Source: Favolaschia claudopus (lineage: Eukaryota; Basidiomycota; Agaricomycetes; Agaricales; Mycenaceae). From it: a stretch of DNA of 64,000 nucleotides. The DNA lies in contig JAWWNJ010000021.1 of the NCBI GenBank assembly GCA_037176885.1, positions 2,208,876 to 2,272,875 on the forward strand, written 5' to 3'. Under the pieces are notes generated by a model. The model was not told the origin of the DNA. It ran no database searches and was given only the letters and a program-made list of their open reading frames with translations. Position 1 is the first letter of the stretch; every line of letters starts with the position of its first letter. Made by a program: the position numbers and the translations under genes. Shown one piece after another: positions 1-11,160 of the stretch.

Positions 1-339
1 CACAATATAAGGAATATACAAAGGGACGGATAGGGGGGGTGTAGCGAGGAAACGGACAGATAGGGAAGGCGGCGCGTGATGGTCTCACGCCTTCAACACT
101 CTGTTATCAGCACGATGCATAATGTACATACTTTGCGTCGTTCGAGGAGCAGGATGAGCCTGCACTTTCGTTCCACAAACCTTCCAGCTATTTTGGAAAC
201 GATAGACATTTTCGATTTTCGAGCTGAGTTCGGCAACTCCCGGCAGACCTGTCATATAATTATTTTCAGCTACAACTCAGCTCCGTCATGACGACGAGCG
301 TTCCCCGCCAATATACAGTATACTCTCCTCACTCTCACC

Positions 340-1526
340 ATGATACGACGAGGAAACCGCCGTCACATACCTAAGGAGCAGAAACAGCTCATCACCACAA
401 TGTCGGCCCATATGTCTGTCCCAGACATTGCTGCAGCTACCGACATCAGCGAGCGAACCATTTACCGCATCATCCGAACGTGGCGGACCACTGGGGACCA
501 CGTCCGAATTCCTCTGCAGCTTGGACGACCCCGCATTCTTACATCTTTTGATGTCGCGGTCTGTAATCTTCTCAATACCCTTCGTATTTGACCCTTTGAG
601 AAGTATCTTGAGGGTCTTGTTGCGAAAACCCCCGACATCTATCTTTTCGAGCTACAGGAATGTTTGTACGAAGCCACGGGACTCGACGTCGCTAAAACCA
701 CCATCCGTGACGCCCTTTTGCGAATGGGTTATGTTCGGGTTCATGTAAGTAAAATTGCTGGGAGTTTCGTGCCGCTGACATGAGTATATCCTTAGATATC
801 TCGAACTGCACTCGAAGCTGAGGAAAACAAACGGCTTGGGTTTCAATGTGAAGTTGGACAACACCCACCTCGAAGACTGGTTTTCCTAGACGAAGCAGCT
901 TGCAATCGACATACAACGCGGCGGCAGATGGCATGGGCGCCCATTGGAATGCGAGCACGGCGGCATGATTTTTTTGTCCGAGGCATCCGGTATGTGTTTC
1001 TGCTCTTGCCAGCGCTACGTGCCTGCTGATATGTATAGTTATTCTGTTCTTCCGGCAATTTGCCTCGATGGCATACTTCACTTCGATGTGTTGACTCGAT
1101 CCTGGACCGCCGTAGAGTTCCGCAACTATCTCGATATTCTCCTTGACCGCATGAATCCCTTTCCGCAGGACAACTCCGTTCTCGTCATGGACAACGCAAG
1201 TGTTCATCACTTTGATGGGATTCGTGAGATGGTCGAGGGACGGTGCGTAGCATACATATATCCTATTGATTGCCAACTCACTGAATTTGATTTACAGCGG
1301 GCGCCGACTGATTTATCTGTCACCATATTCTCCCGACTTCAATCCATGCGAAGAAGGGTTTTCATGCATGAAATACTGGATCCGACGCAACCGGGACGAT
1401 GTTCTCAGCTCGATGGAAGGGCGTGATGGTTGCGACCCCATTGCAACTTTGTGGGAAGCGGCTCATGAGACAATGACCCCAGAGAACATTGAAGGATGGT
1501 TTAGGGATTGCGAATACGTTGTATAG
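340..1526 (+). pseudogene. IS630/Tc1-type DDE transposase, spliced, one in-frame stop
   Basis: The enzyme would cut and paste the surrounding element. The reading starts at ATG 340 with a homeodomain-like helix-turn-helix region (PDIAAATDISERTIYRIIRT) for binding the inverted repeats. In-frame TGA at 589-591 is followed by uninterrupted coding sequence in the same frame. Three introns are visible: GTAAGT near 748 to CTTAG near 795, GTATGT near 991 to ATAG near 1039, and GTGCGT near 1243 to TACAG near 1298. Joining them gives the DDE domain: first Asp in FLDEAACN, second in VLVMDNASVHH, and the acidic third position in YSPDFNPCEEGFS. The C-terminus reaches a stop at 1526. Length and domain order are normal for IS630 transposases, so the TGA is the only obvious lesion; unless it is read through, the gene is dead. 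Confidence 0.85.
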
Positions 1527-1665
1527 GTTGTTGTATCAGTAGTTGTCAATACACAAGTAGGACACCAAGAAATTATATAAACAATATGACTATACAAATA
1601 TACAGAAAGCTAGTAGCGATACAGTATTTTCAGCAGAGGCGATAACATACACAGCGCGAAATAAA

Positions 1666-3038
1666 TCAGTTCTCCTTGTCGCTTTCATCCCCCACAACCC
1701 TCGCCCGCTTCTTCCCCTTGCGTTTCTTAGCAGCGGCGACCATCTTACTTGCCTTGCGCACAAAGTTACCCACGGCGCCGGCTGCCATCCCAACGTCGGT
1801 TTTGTAGAACTTGGTATCGAAGTCGGCGATGCTGTTGGCGTAGACAATGCCTTGTTCCCCAAGGCTGTCAGCATATTGGAAGTAGTTGAGAGCTGGGTAC
1901 TTTTCATCCAGAGCACGCAGCACGTCGGAGACAAGGAGGACGTCCTCATCTTCATCAGATTCATCTGATGACTCGTCCTCACGTCGACGTTTGACGCCAT
2001 TGCCATCGCGAAGGATGGTATCACCGGACTCGGAGTTGCCAAGATGGAGGTGGATGGGGGGCATGGTATTTTGCCCGCGGTTACGAGCGCGCTCCTCGCG
2101 AGCACGGCCACGCTCTGCAAGCTCGTCAAGCTTGAGGACTTTGGGAGGATGTTCCAGATCTGCTGGTGCCATCGTGCTGAAGACAGAAGTCCAGCAGTGT
2201 AAAAGAGAAACAGGGAATTCCACGTCACGCACCATGTACCGAGCCCACAAATTAATAACTCTATTCCAATCTCGACGTGCTTGCCGGGGTACTTAGATTT
2301 CGGGCCCATCACGTAGCACCACCGATTTTTGCCAGGATGTTCCGCGCACTTGAGATGGTTTTGAATCTGCTGTACCTCGGTGGCGGTAACAGCGGTCTCG
2401 GGGGGTTTTTCGGCCTGTTTTGTCGTCTTTCCATCAGGCTGCACCTCCTGAAGAGACGGTGTGCTCAACGCCGAAGAACCCATAGATAACGGATGACTTA
2501 CCAGGTTAACCACTTCCATTATCACCTCTTTCTGACGACGTGTGCTTTTCTGGAGCTTGAGAAGCTGCTGGAAGGCGTCGCGAACATCGTCCTCGGACGA
2601 CAGACGGTGATATGGATCCTTGCGACGCTCCTGAGACTCTTTCCACCCCAACGTCGCAGATGTGGGGTCGACATTCATCTGAGCTGTGATGCGTGATAGA
2701 AAGTCGCCGGCAGGAATGTCAGAGGGGAGGACGAGGGTTGTGGTGACCGTGGCGCGCTTCTTTCCATTTCCTGGCTCGCCATAAATAGGGACTTTGACTG
2801 TGATGAAGGTAGTGCGGTCTGGAAGTTTATTAGTAGCCTGCAGAATGGCAAATAGCTGTAACACACCTGCAGTTTGACTGGGAGCTGTAGTGGATGGCAA
2901 CTGGGATTGGCGGGCTTCGACACTGTGAGGAGGGAACGGAGGAAGCCGGTATTGATGATAAGACGGATCTTCATCGCTAGAATCGGTCGTCGTCGCCCCC
3001 AGGCTGCTCGTAGTCGCGGGTGTGGTCAAACATGCCAT
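1666..3038 (-). CDS. Second gene of the Tc1/mariner element, function unknown
   Basis: I do not recognise a named family. Start ATG at 3038 (MACLTTPATTSS). Three introns are suggested: 2819-2866 (GTGTGT to TTCCAG, with a TACTAA branch site), about 2457-2510 (GTAAGT to TTCAG), and one near 2180-2235 (GTGCGT to CTTCAG) that joins to the last exon. The protein has a Ser/Thr-rich N-terminus, a central region ending in a Cys/His patch (CAEHPGKNRWCYVMGP), an acidic stretch (ESSDESDEDEDV), and a very basic end (KKRKGKKRARVVGDESDKEN) that looks like a nuclear localisation signal. Similar Cys-x-His proteins recur in agaricomycete repeats, in my recollection. Being inside the inverted repeats, convergent with the transposase, it is either a helper for transposition or captured cargo. 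The exon 3/4 join is the least certain part. Confidence 0.6.
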
Positions 3039-3529
3039 TGTCGAGAGAGGCCTGTAATTGGGCCACTGCGAGCTGTCGTCCGGTGAGAGCAGGGGGAGGG
3101 CCGACGCCAAGAAGATATGGTGCAATAGTGTTTTGCATGGTGTCAACACCGGTCGAAAAGTAGAATAGGTGGGCGCCTTGGACTCGTTGAGCGAGGATAT
3201 ATAGCGCAGCGTATGCTCCACACGATCGTCAGCCTGCTCGTCATGACTGTAAGTCTCCAGTGACGCTGTAACCGTACTAGATGGTCGTTGTCGAGGAGGT
3301 ATTAAAAGGTTATTCTAAATTTGGCACTATGTAGTTACGACCTCGTCTCGGCGGCTCGGCCCGAACTCAGCTAAAAAAATCGAAACTGTCTATCGTTTCC
3401 AAAATAGCTGTCAAGGCTTATCGGACCTTTCGGACTTGTTCGGATGACGTGGCGAAGCTGTGAGCCACGTGCAGAGTTCGGGTACGCGATTATAATCCAG
3501 AGATCAAGCGCCCCTTGCAAGCCCCTTGG

Positions 3530-3660
3530 TGGAAAAATTGGTCATTTCGAGGGCCGGAAATAGCCTCAGATTGCCGAGGGTTTTACTGGCCAAAGGCATC
3601 GGCTTTAATCGTTCTGGCAACCGATTTGCCATCACCCTTGGAATGGCGGGATTGCCCCTC
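3530..3660 (+). repeat. Dispersed about 130-bp repeat, copy 1
   Basis: The segment from AAAAATTGGTCATTTCGAGG to CACCCTTGGAATGGCGGG recurs almost unchanged at 44270-44402 and in diverged, reversed form at 6451-6754. Its two ends are weakly inverted (ATTTCGAGGG against ATTCCAAGGG), suggesting a short miniature transposon. Confidence 0.6.
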
Positions 3661-4446
3661 CACAAGGCGTTCGCCAACGACACCCACTTCGCAATCCAAC
3701 AACAGTTCAATGCACTCATGAACCAGATGGAGTTTGACTCCCCTATCCACCCATCGGCTCGTGCTGTTGCGAAATATCGCACGGAGACATCCGTCTTACA
3801 CTCGCGAGAGTCGAAGAGGTAGAGGTCCTTCAGAATACCTCAACGACTGGCTGCCCGCATTCTCCAGTCTGCTCCAATTTCGTTTCCCCTCCTACGCTGT
3901 TGTCATGCATCGTGTCCCCACTGGCTTCAATGTTGGTAATGGCACTTTGGATGCGAGCAATGACTCGTGGGAGAACGACATTCTGGAGCTAGCAGATACG
4001 AATGAAGTCGACCACGAGAGTCTGGTTCGAGTTCACTGGATCGGACGCCGTTCCAGCGAGCAGGTTCGAAAGACCAAGAAATTCTCGTCATTGGTTCTGC
4101 ACTTCAATGATCGGATGTGGCGAATTACTTCATTACGAATAAGCTCGCTCTTCACGGTCACCTCCATCGCACCGAGAAGTATTGCCCGCAGCCCATGCAG
4201 TTGCTTTAACTGTTACCGTTTTTGGACATATAGCCGCGCAGTGCAAACGACTGCGGCACCTGCGCTTCTGACCACCCCACTTCGAACTGCCGCTGCCCCC
4301 ACAAGACTCCCTGTCGTGCCAATTCCTCTGGATGCACCCATATCGTGCTCAAATGCGCCCTCCGGGGATGCGGCGGGCAGCACCGATCCACCGATCCTGC
4401 ATGTCCCGTCCGTCGAGCACCATGCATCGGGGCCGTTTTTCCCCAC
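3640..4446 (+). pseudogene. Decayed non-LTR retrotransposon ORF1 (zinc-knuckle gag-like)
   Basis: The coding signal moves between frames, so this is a relic. Near 4130-4200 a basic stretch leads into a CCHC zinc knuckle, CFNCYRFGHIAAQC (about 4200-4245), which needs one extra T to be ignored. It is followed by further Cys/His groups, CGTCASDHPTSNC and CALRGCGGQHRSTDPAC, up to about 4410. Three consecutive knuckles after a nucleic-acid-binding region are typical of ORF1 proteins of Tad/I-like LINEs, which coat the element RNA. No reverse transcriptase follows. It is a different subfamily from the ORF1 at 31749-34459. Confidence 0.65.
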
Positions 4447-4856
4447 GGATTAATTCCCCAATGCCAATCCCTGCCCCTTCCTCTTGCTCCCACACCCCTC
4501 ACGTATTCACAAATTCCCTGCTCTCCCTCACCCCCGGGATACTCCTACTGAACCCATGAAAACCACTCCCACCCATAAAAATGCAATCAATAGTAGAATC
4601 TCATGTTTAGAGTAGCATCATACGCCGTAAACGGCGTCCAGTTACTATAAAAATGGAACTTTATTATTATATTACAGTAGGAGAATATAGTCTACTCTAA
4701 ATGAATGAAACTCAACCGGGCATTTTTTCGCTGCGTATTGGATAGAGTCCGATTAACAGACGTCATCGACTACAGACTCAAAAGAAATCAGATGCGGTAT
4801 GACAAGGCATTAAAAGTGCTCACAATCAAAATTGGGTTCGGCGTGGACCGGTGACC
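4447..4856. other. AT-rich spacer
   Basis: No gene seen. A short inverted pair, TTTAGAGTAG at about 4608 and CTACTCTAAA at about 4692, may mark a small fold-back element. Confidence 0.4.
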
Positions 4857-5243
4857 GAGTCTGTCTATGAAGCAAGCTGTCGATAGACAGACCGGTCGAT
4901 CTGAGTTTGAATTACCGTTACGCGCGAGATACCCCATATGGGATCTTTGTAAGCAACATTTTGGCGGGGAGAGGGCAATGCCAAACAACGTCACCTTAAG
5001 TCAACAAAGGCTGTCTGGCCGGAATTTTGTATCGAGTTTAGAGCTCCAGTCGACGTTTTCCGTCTCATAATTGGTAGCCCAGCATTTATTCTTACCAACT
5101 TTACAGAGGGAAGTAGGGAACGGACCTTGCTGACAAAGATTCCATATCGGGTATCCCGCGCGTCAAGGGAATTTAAACTCAGATCGACCAGCCTGTCTAT
5201 CGACACAAACTCCCCATGTAAATTCCGATAGACAGGCTGGAAT
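4857..5243. mobile_element. Fold-back miniature element with about 75-bp inverted arms
   Basis: The arm at about 4868-4955 (GTCGATAGACAG, GGTCGATCTGAGTTTGAATT, then CGAGATACCCCATATGG) is matched in inverted order at about 5110-5215. Each arm carries its own smaller hairpin built on GTCTGTCTAT/ATAGACAGAC or CCAGCCTGTCTATCG/CGATAGACAGGCTGG. No coding capacity. Confidence 0.65.
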
Positions 5244-5417
5244 CGAGCCTAGGTTCGGCGCTATGCGCCGGAATTTCGATTTTCGCGTTGTTTTCGCGTC
5301 CGGCGCAACGCGCCGGGGCACATTCTGAACCTGTTTCAGAGCGTAGAGTTGCACAGCGCGGACATCGACGTCGAAGTCTTCTCGTCGACGACAGCCCTTT
5401 GGCTTGTCCCGAGAAGT

Positions 5418-5475
5418 ACCAGTCTACTACGCCCGACGTGCTTGCCACAATTGTCGGCCTCGCGTAGTAGACTGG
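5418..5475. repeat. Hairpin with 15-bp perfect stem
   Basis: ACCAGTCTACTACGC at 5418-5432 is followed after 28 bases by its exact complement GCGTAGTAGACTGGT at 5461-5475. It lies between two fold-back elements and may be a remnant of another. Confidence 0.7.
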
Positions 5476-5520
5476 TCACGAGTCTAACACCGATCTGCTA
5501 AATCCGTAACTTATAGGCCC

Positions 5521-5648
5521 CGGTCACTATAGGTTCGGATCAAGCCGCCTTCTCAACTCACATGACATTCACGTGCGGACACACGAATTCTCCGAGTTAG
5601 TCCGGCTTGCCCGGACCGGAGAAGGCTTGTTCCGAACCTACGGTCACT
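5521..5648. mobile_element. Miniature inverted-repeat element, about 128 bp
   Basis: CGGTCACTATAGGTTCGGAT followed by CAAGCC and CTTCTC at the left is matched on the right by GAGAAGG, CTTGTTCCGAACCTACGGTC and ACT, an inverted repeat of about 33 bp with few mismatches. No ORF. Confidence 0.6.
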
Positions 5649-6179
5649 ACTACTAGTTCAGCAGCCTCCCCGAACACATCACGTGGATTTCCTTTTTTGG
5701 AACACGTTTGCGCCGGCCACTCATTGGGGCACAAAAATGCATAAGCACCTGAGTGGAGAGTCGGAAGGGTGTGAAAGATGTTTTGAGAGTACCAAGTCGA
5801 CGAATTCAACAGTGTAAATGCGTAAATATGACGGAAATTGGGATCCCGGTGCGGGGAACCCACTGAGTATATCTCTGCTATTTTAGTAGCTATTGTGGAA
5901 GCTTTAGTCTAATGGTTATCGCTCCTTCTCTTGCAGTTCGACAAGAAGGTATTGCAAGTTCATAGCTCTTATATCTAGTAATCAATAGATGGAATGTGAA
6001 ACCTCTGCTCTGGGTTTAGTCCATAAATATGGTGAAATTCTGGGAGGCAGAAAACAATAAACACTACAATTCACTGGAGACACCCTTAATTGGTGATGTT
6101 GGGGGCTTGAACCTCTCGAAATGCTTCAAGGTCAATTTAGTACATTATTCCGTCTCAACAGGTCTCACCGCGCATAATA

Positions 6180-6374
6180 GAGGCTTTGCGGTAGCCACTG
6201 GTGGCTATTGGTGGCTAATTTTTCTTGGGACCGGATGACAGCCTCTGGGTGGATTAGCCACCATTTGTACGTCCTATTGACAGGATGCAGTGGTGGCTAC
6301 CTTGAGCAGGAGGCTTAAAAAACTATTGCACACGAGGAGCTACCGATAGCCACCGGTGGCTACCGCAAAGTCTC
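6180..6374. mobile_element. TA-flanked miniature element, GAGRCTTTGCGGTAGCC family, copy 1
   Basis: The left end TAGAGGCTTTGCGGTAGCCA and right end GTGGCTACCGCAAAGTCTCT are inverted repeats of about 30 bp flanked by TA. Two more copies interrupt the Plavaka gene at 24422 and 25310. Internally it repeats GTGGCTA motifs. A TA target and short length fit a Tc1/mariner-mobilised miniature element. Confidence 0.8.
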
Positions 6375-6450
6375 TAATACTGGGCGATGCTGGGCATAAA
6401 GTCGAAAAAGCTTTGAAAAACTTAGCTTTGAAAAGGCGCAGACCACCTCC

Positions 6451-6754
6451 CGGAATCGGGAACTTCTCCATTCCGAGGGTGATGGCAAAACGGTCCAGGT
6501 TCCCACGGTGGGTCATTGTTTTACCCTTCCCCAAGGGGGAATCCCTCGGCCGGGGAAAACGCGTTTTCGGCACCCAGAAAAGCCTCGGAATGACCGATTT
6601 TTCGGAATCGGGAACTTCTCCATTCCGAGGGTGATGGCAAAACGGTCCAGGTTCCCACGGTGGGTCATTGTTTTACCCTTCCCCAAGGGGGAATCCCTCG
6701 GCCGGGAAAACGCGTTTTCGGCACCCAGAAAAGCCTCGGAATGACCGATTTTTC
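6451..6754. repeat. Head-to-tail tandem duplication of a 152-bp unit
   Basis: CGGAATCGGGAACTTCTCCA begins at 6451 and again at 6603. The two units are nearly identical; one G is missing from the run after CCTCGGCC in the second. Both end in CGGAATGACCGATTTTTC. Their ends relate in inverse orientation to the dispersed repeat at 3530 and 44270. Confidence 0.85.
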
Positions 6755-7089
6755 CTTACCGGGATTGGCAAAGGTGATCCTCGTCATCACGTGCTCTCAT
6801 CCTCTTTTCGTCTCGCCCGCCTCCACCACTCGTGCTATTTGGCTCGGCGACTCCCTCCCCCTCCCCCGTCGACATTTCGTCTTCTTCATGACCTTAGTCT
6901 CGTCCCCCCGCTCCTAGTCTCCATCTCCGTCTGTCATAGCATTTTTTCGTTTTCTCTCTTTCCTTTTTTGGGTGCTTGCGCTGCCCTCTTCGTATTCTCC
7001 CCCACCTTCGGCTGGTCGACCTCGATGCCTTCCCTCCGGCCTGGCAGGCTCATCAACACCAATGGACTCCAACTGATGGAAGAATTTTG

Positions 7090-7620
7090 ATGAAGCCGGA
7101 ACATCGGTGCGTTTTACAGATTTGCTGGGGACACAACCGTTTGGGAGGCTGCTGGGATGGACGCCGCCGGTGCCCGCGACGCCATGTCTGCTCTCATTGC
7201 GGGAGCTTCCACCACACTGCACCCTTCTGCGCCCGTCGGACCTCGAAACCCCCGGAAGTAGCTCGGCCAATTTTGTCGCAGGAAAATCCCCCTGACGGCA
7301 CGTTATCAAAGCCGGGTGAGCGAGGGGGAGATGATTCTGGCTCTCCTCGCTCGATTACGAGCAGGAAAGTCCCATCTCCTCCGCTAGTCACCCATACAAG
7401 CTTGTCTGACTGCTTCCCCTTCGAGCCTCCTCCTCGCCTGTTCCTCGGCGCCCACACGCCTCCTGCGCCTCTTCTACCACCCGATCTTCGACGTTGGCCG
7501 CGCCCCCGCGTCTCCCCCGCACCCTGCAGTATTTCGACCTCCGGATTTCCGAAAGTACGGATCCTCCCTTGTATTTCTTGTATTTCCCCTTTTATTATGT
7601 ACGCCACTTCAAGACTTTGA
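7090..7620 (+). CDS. Zinc-finger ORF (CCCH plus CCHC knuckle), probably from a mobile element
   Basis: The ORF opens at ATG 7090 and could encode 176 residues. Near its N-terminus it has CWGHNRLGGC, then RRRCPRRHVC, together a C-x7-C-x5-C-x3-H finger, directly followed by CSHCGSFHHTAPFC, a CX2CX4HX4C knuckle (about 7120-7226). The rest is Pro/Ser/Arg-rich without a fold I recognise. Paired fingers of this type are common in basidiomycete repeat-associated proteins, in my recollection, and suggest nucleic-acid binding. The upstream sequence stays open but has no earlier ATG in frame. It lies between the tandem repeat and the copia LTR, so I favour an element fragment over a host gene. Confidence 0.45.
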   Translation: MKPEHRCVLQICWGHNRLGGCWDGRRRCPRRHVCSHCGSFHHTAPFCARRTSKPPEVARPILSQENPPDGTLSKPGERGGDDSGSPRSITSRKVPSPPLVTHTSLSDCFPFEPPPRLFLGAHTPPAPLLPPDLRRWPRPRVSPAPCSISTSGFPKVRILPCISCISPFIMYATSRL

Positions 7621-7647
7621 GCCTCACATTGCCGTGTTAATCTGCAA

Positions 7648-7913
7648 TGCTAACGGGTGCGCTGACATTCTTTAATCGAAACCCAAATCCACATGTTTAT
7701 ATCTATACAAGTAAGTATTAACTACCAGGAGAATCAGTAAACTGTAGGGACTGTAAGTAAGGATTCACATACCTCAGTCGTGGAGGAAACGACTGAGGAA
7801 TGTGACGGTGACACGATACTACATAAGGAGCGTGTGACGCATAACTCTACGGATAGCGAGTTGGAATATTAAGGAATGTAAGGTAAGTAAACGGAATAAT
7901 AAATACTTCAACA
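7648..7913 (-). repeat. 3' LTR of the Ty1/copia element
   Basis: Read on the minus strand, a polypurine tract (GAGGGGGAG, 7914-7922) just after the pol stop is followed by TGTTGAAG at 7913, the usual LTR start. The outer end is placed at the CA facing plus-strand TGCTAACG (7648); this border is inferred because no second LTR is present. Confidence 0.6.
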
Positions 7914-7920
7914 CTCCCCC

Positions 7921-10900
7921 TCAACGAGCATCCGGTCGGGGAGCCATGCCCAACATCTTGACGAGAGTCTTGTGGCGTGGTGCCGACAATGGTTTCGTGA
8001 ATAAGTCGGCAACATTCACTTCCGTAGGGACGTAAACATGCAGCGATGGAGGACTGCTTCACGGATCCACCAGATGGCAATGTGGACGTGCTTCGTTCGA
8101 GCGGTGACTTCATCAGTATTGACAATCATCCGGATGGTGGAAGTATTGTCGATAGAAAGGGAAGTCGGTCCGGGAGGTAGTAAGAAACCAAGCTCGAACA
8201 AAAGAGAGCGGAGCCACATGATTTCACGCCCGACATGTGTGCCAGCGTAGAGCTCGGCTTCGCCAGTCGAAAGAGCCGTGGAAGTTTGCTTCTTCGCTGA
8301 CCAAGCGATTAAGCTGGATCCGATGAAGACAGCATACCCAGATATGGATCGGGCGTGATCCTTCGAGTTTGCGAAATCTGAATCGCTGAAAGCGTGAAGG
8401 GTAAGGTCTTCATTGCCGCCTAGAACAAGGACAGAGTCGCGTGTGGTTTTGAGATATGCGAGGATCCGTTTAACGGCTTCCCAATGAGCTTCACCGGGGT
8501 TGGAGCTAAATTGCGATACGGCCTGGACTGCCTTCGTAATGTCTGGACGGCATTGAACAGCGGTATGCATAAGCGAACCAACGGCGTGCTGGTAGGGAAC
8601 GTTGGCCATGCGCTGGAGTTCTTCCGAAGTCTGAGAAGATTGAGACTTGGAAAGCGGAGCGGCCGACGTGTTGACTGGCGAGTATACGGGCCGTGCATCC
8701 TCCATGCGATACCGAGCCACAATCGAGTCAATATAGAAGCGATGAGACAAGGAGATGGTGCGGTTCGCACGATCACGCAGGATTTCGAGGCCAAGAATGG
8801 ATTTTGACTCTCCCAAGTCCCTGATTCGGACATGCTCGGAAATCTGCTTCTTTAAAAGTTTGACCTCTGCAACAGAGGAGCAGAATAATCCAAGATCATC
8901 AACGTGGGCGCTGATGATGGAAATAGCCTTCTCCAGGCGATGAATAAAGACGCACGGATCAGCAATGCACACCCGGAAACCAATCTTGACCAAAATGGAA
9001 CGTAACTTTTGGTACCAGAGAAGTGCGGCTTGCTTTAACCCGTAAATTCCCCTATTCAGGAGACAGACATAGTCCTCCTTTCCACGAACACGATGGCCCT
9101 GAGGCTGTCGCATGTAGACAGGTGGCTCGTCTGGATCCGTCTCGCTGTTGAGAAAGGCGGAGTCGACGTCCACAACGTGGAATTTCCAGTCCAGCTTTGC
9201 AGCTAGGGTTAGGAGGTAACGAAGCGACTCTGACTTCACAACAGGAGCAAAAGACATCGAAAAATCGATACCTGGGCGCTGGGGTGTACCCTGAGCACAT
9301 AGACGAGCTTTGTACCGAGTGATGGCACCAGTACTGTCGTGCTTCAAGGCATAGACCCAGAGCGAACCAAGCGGAGTCACACCGGGAGGTGGTGGGACAA
9401 GTTCCCATGTACCCATCCTCGCAATGCTATCAAGCTCGACTTCCATCGCGCTTTCCCACTCGGAACAATCGGGCGATTCCATCGCTTCCTTGTAGTTGCG
9501 AGGAACTTCGCCGGGACCAATGATATGAGTGTACTCAAATTCGTCCCAGGATTCCGCGAAAGCAGAATCTTCCGGCGCACGGTCAGGGTCCTCTGGAGCT
9601 GGCGCTGCTGCTAACCCTGAATTAAGGTTTGCGGTGGCGGCCTTGAGCTCAGCGGCTTCCCGGATTCGGGTAGATGGGTCACGCGGAGGTGGTAGAGGAC
9701 GAGGTTGACGAGGTGCCCGGGGTTTAGGTTGTGACACAACATCCGCAGGTCCAGCCGGAGCAGGAGGGGATGGTGCACGAGGAGGTACCGGATTGGCAGT
9801 AGGAGGCGTAGAAGTGGAGGAAGGAGGGCTGTAATCATCATCATTAGCTTCGCTTGAAGACGATTTGAGAGAAGAATATTTGTATGAGTGTATCTCCCCC
9901 TCAGCCCGAAATTCCCCACAATTTGAGTTGTCGTCAAATTTGATATGAGGCGACGACCCGAAGGTACGCTTTGAGGGGCGATAAACCTTCCAAGCCTTGC
10001 GATCATCCGGATACCCAACAAAAATAACTGATTCGCCGCGATGGTCGAACTTTTTACGATTAGGATTGTCGTTATAGAGGTAAGCCCTGCAACCGAAACG
10101 GTGAAAAGACCTGTACTTCGGCTGTTTGCGGTTTGGGAAGCGGATGGAGAAAGGGGTACGAAGGTCGAGAGCGCTGTGTGGGTTACGGTTTTTGACATAG
10201 ACCATGTAATTGCTGGCCTCAGCCCACATGCTAAGCGGCAGGTCGGCGTCGATGAGGACGGTGCGAACGCGGTCAAAAATAGACCTAAACTGACGTTCGG
10301 CAACACCGTTCTGTTCAGGAGTACGTGGAGCGCTGGTTTTGAGCTGAATACCACGTGCCTCCAAGAACCGCTTCAGGTCTTCGTTGATAAATTCACCCCC
10401 ATTATCGACGTGCCAGACCTTAAGCTTGCGACCTGTCTCACGCTCGACCATCTCCAACCACTCCTTGAATGCAGCTACTGCATCACTCTTGTGACGCAGG
10501 TAAAACATCCAAATCCAGCGAGAGCAGTCATCGGTGAAAGCGAGGGCATATTTCGATCCGTTCAGAGTACGGACTGGAGCAGTCCAAAGATCTGAATGAA
10601 CGTGATCGAGAATATGTTCGGCATTTTCCTCTTCCGAAGGAGGAAAAGAGGCACGAGTCATCTTGCCCTCCATGCAAGATTGACATACCGGCGGCTCAGC
10701 ATTGAGTTCCGCCGTAGATAGTTTCACACCTGAAATGTGACCCTTCCGAACGAGAGCGCGCAGCGCAGGGTAGCCTAGATGCCCTAGACGCTGATGCAGC
10801 TCCTCAAGCTTTGAGGTCGGAGGTCGAGACGAGGTGGAAAAAGAATTCTCCGTCGACGAGGAGGAATCGAGGTGATAGAGGCGATCGCTGCCGAGAGAGG

Positions 10901-11160
10901 CGGTCAGAATAACCTTCTCGGACGAAATGAGGTTGCGGATGAGCTTGCCACTGTCACCCTTCTCAAAGGTAACACAGCGTCCACCGCCAAAGACGGTGTA
11001 ACAGTCCGCCTGATCAAGCCGCGACACTGATATAAGCGTCGGCTGAGAGTCAGGGACATAACAGGTATCTTTCAACCTGAGTCGGACGTTACCACCCTTA
11101 GGATGGGACGCTAGTAGCTGTGCTTCACCGCGACCCTCGATTTTCCTCGAACCGTTGCCG
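7921..11160 (-). pseudogene. Ty1/copia Pol polyprotein, 5'-truncated, one frameshift
   Basis: This would make the integrase, reverse transcriptase and RNase H of a copia element. Reading from 11160, the frame enters just upstream of YVPDSQPTLISVSRL, the region after the protease; gag and the protease active site are missing. In order follow the GAG-pre-integrase HHCC finger (LHQRLGHLGY to CQSCMEGK), the integrase core (HSDLWT, FTDDCSRW, DNGGEF, PEQNGVAERQFRS), a Pro/Ser-rich linker, reverse transcriptase (YKARLCAQG, FAPVVKSESLR, AHVDDLGLF at the catalytic Asp pair) and RNase H (FSDSDFA, SISGYAVFIG, STGEAELYA). A frameshift near 8040 separates the main frame from the last 40 residues (VPTEVNVADLFTKPL), whose stop is at 7921. 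The long 1,000-codon open frame implies recent insertion. There is no 5' LTR; sequence identity ends abruptly at 11160. Confidence 0.9.

Larger units (their letters stand above)
185..3410 (+). mobile_element. Tc1/mariner (IS630-type) DNA transposon carrying two convergent genes
   Basis: The ends are imperfect inverted repeats of about 50 bp: CAGCTATTTTGGAAACGATA at 185 onward and its complement ending at 3410, both running on through an AATCG tract to GCTGAGTTCGG. Inside are a spliced DDE transposase on the plus strand (340-1526) and a second spliced gene on the minus strand (1666-3038), tail to tail with about 140 bp between them. The outer bases no longer show a clear TA duplication. At 3.2 kb it is longer than a one-gene Tc1/mariner element because of the extra gene. 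The termini resemble those of the miniature element at 32003-32387. Confidence 0.8.

Noticed and set aside
5905..5965. tRNA-like segment with TTTAGTCTAATGGTTA (A-box-like) and a CCTTCT...AGAAGG hairpin
   Set aside because: The acceptor and T arms cannot be formed and the B-box match is poor.
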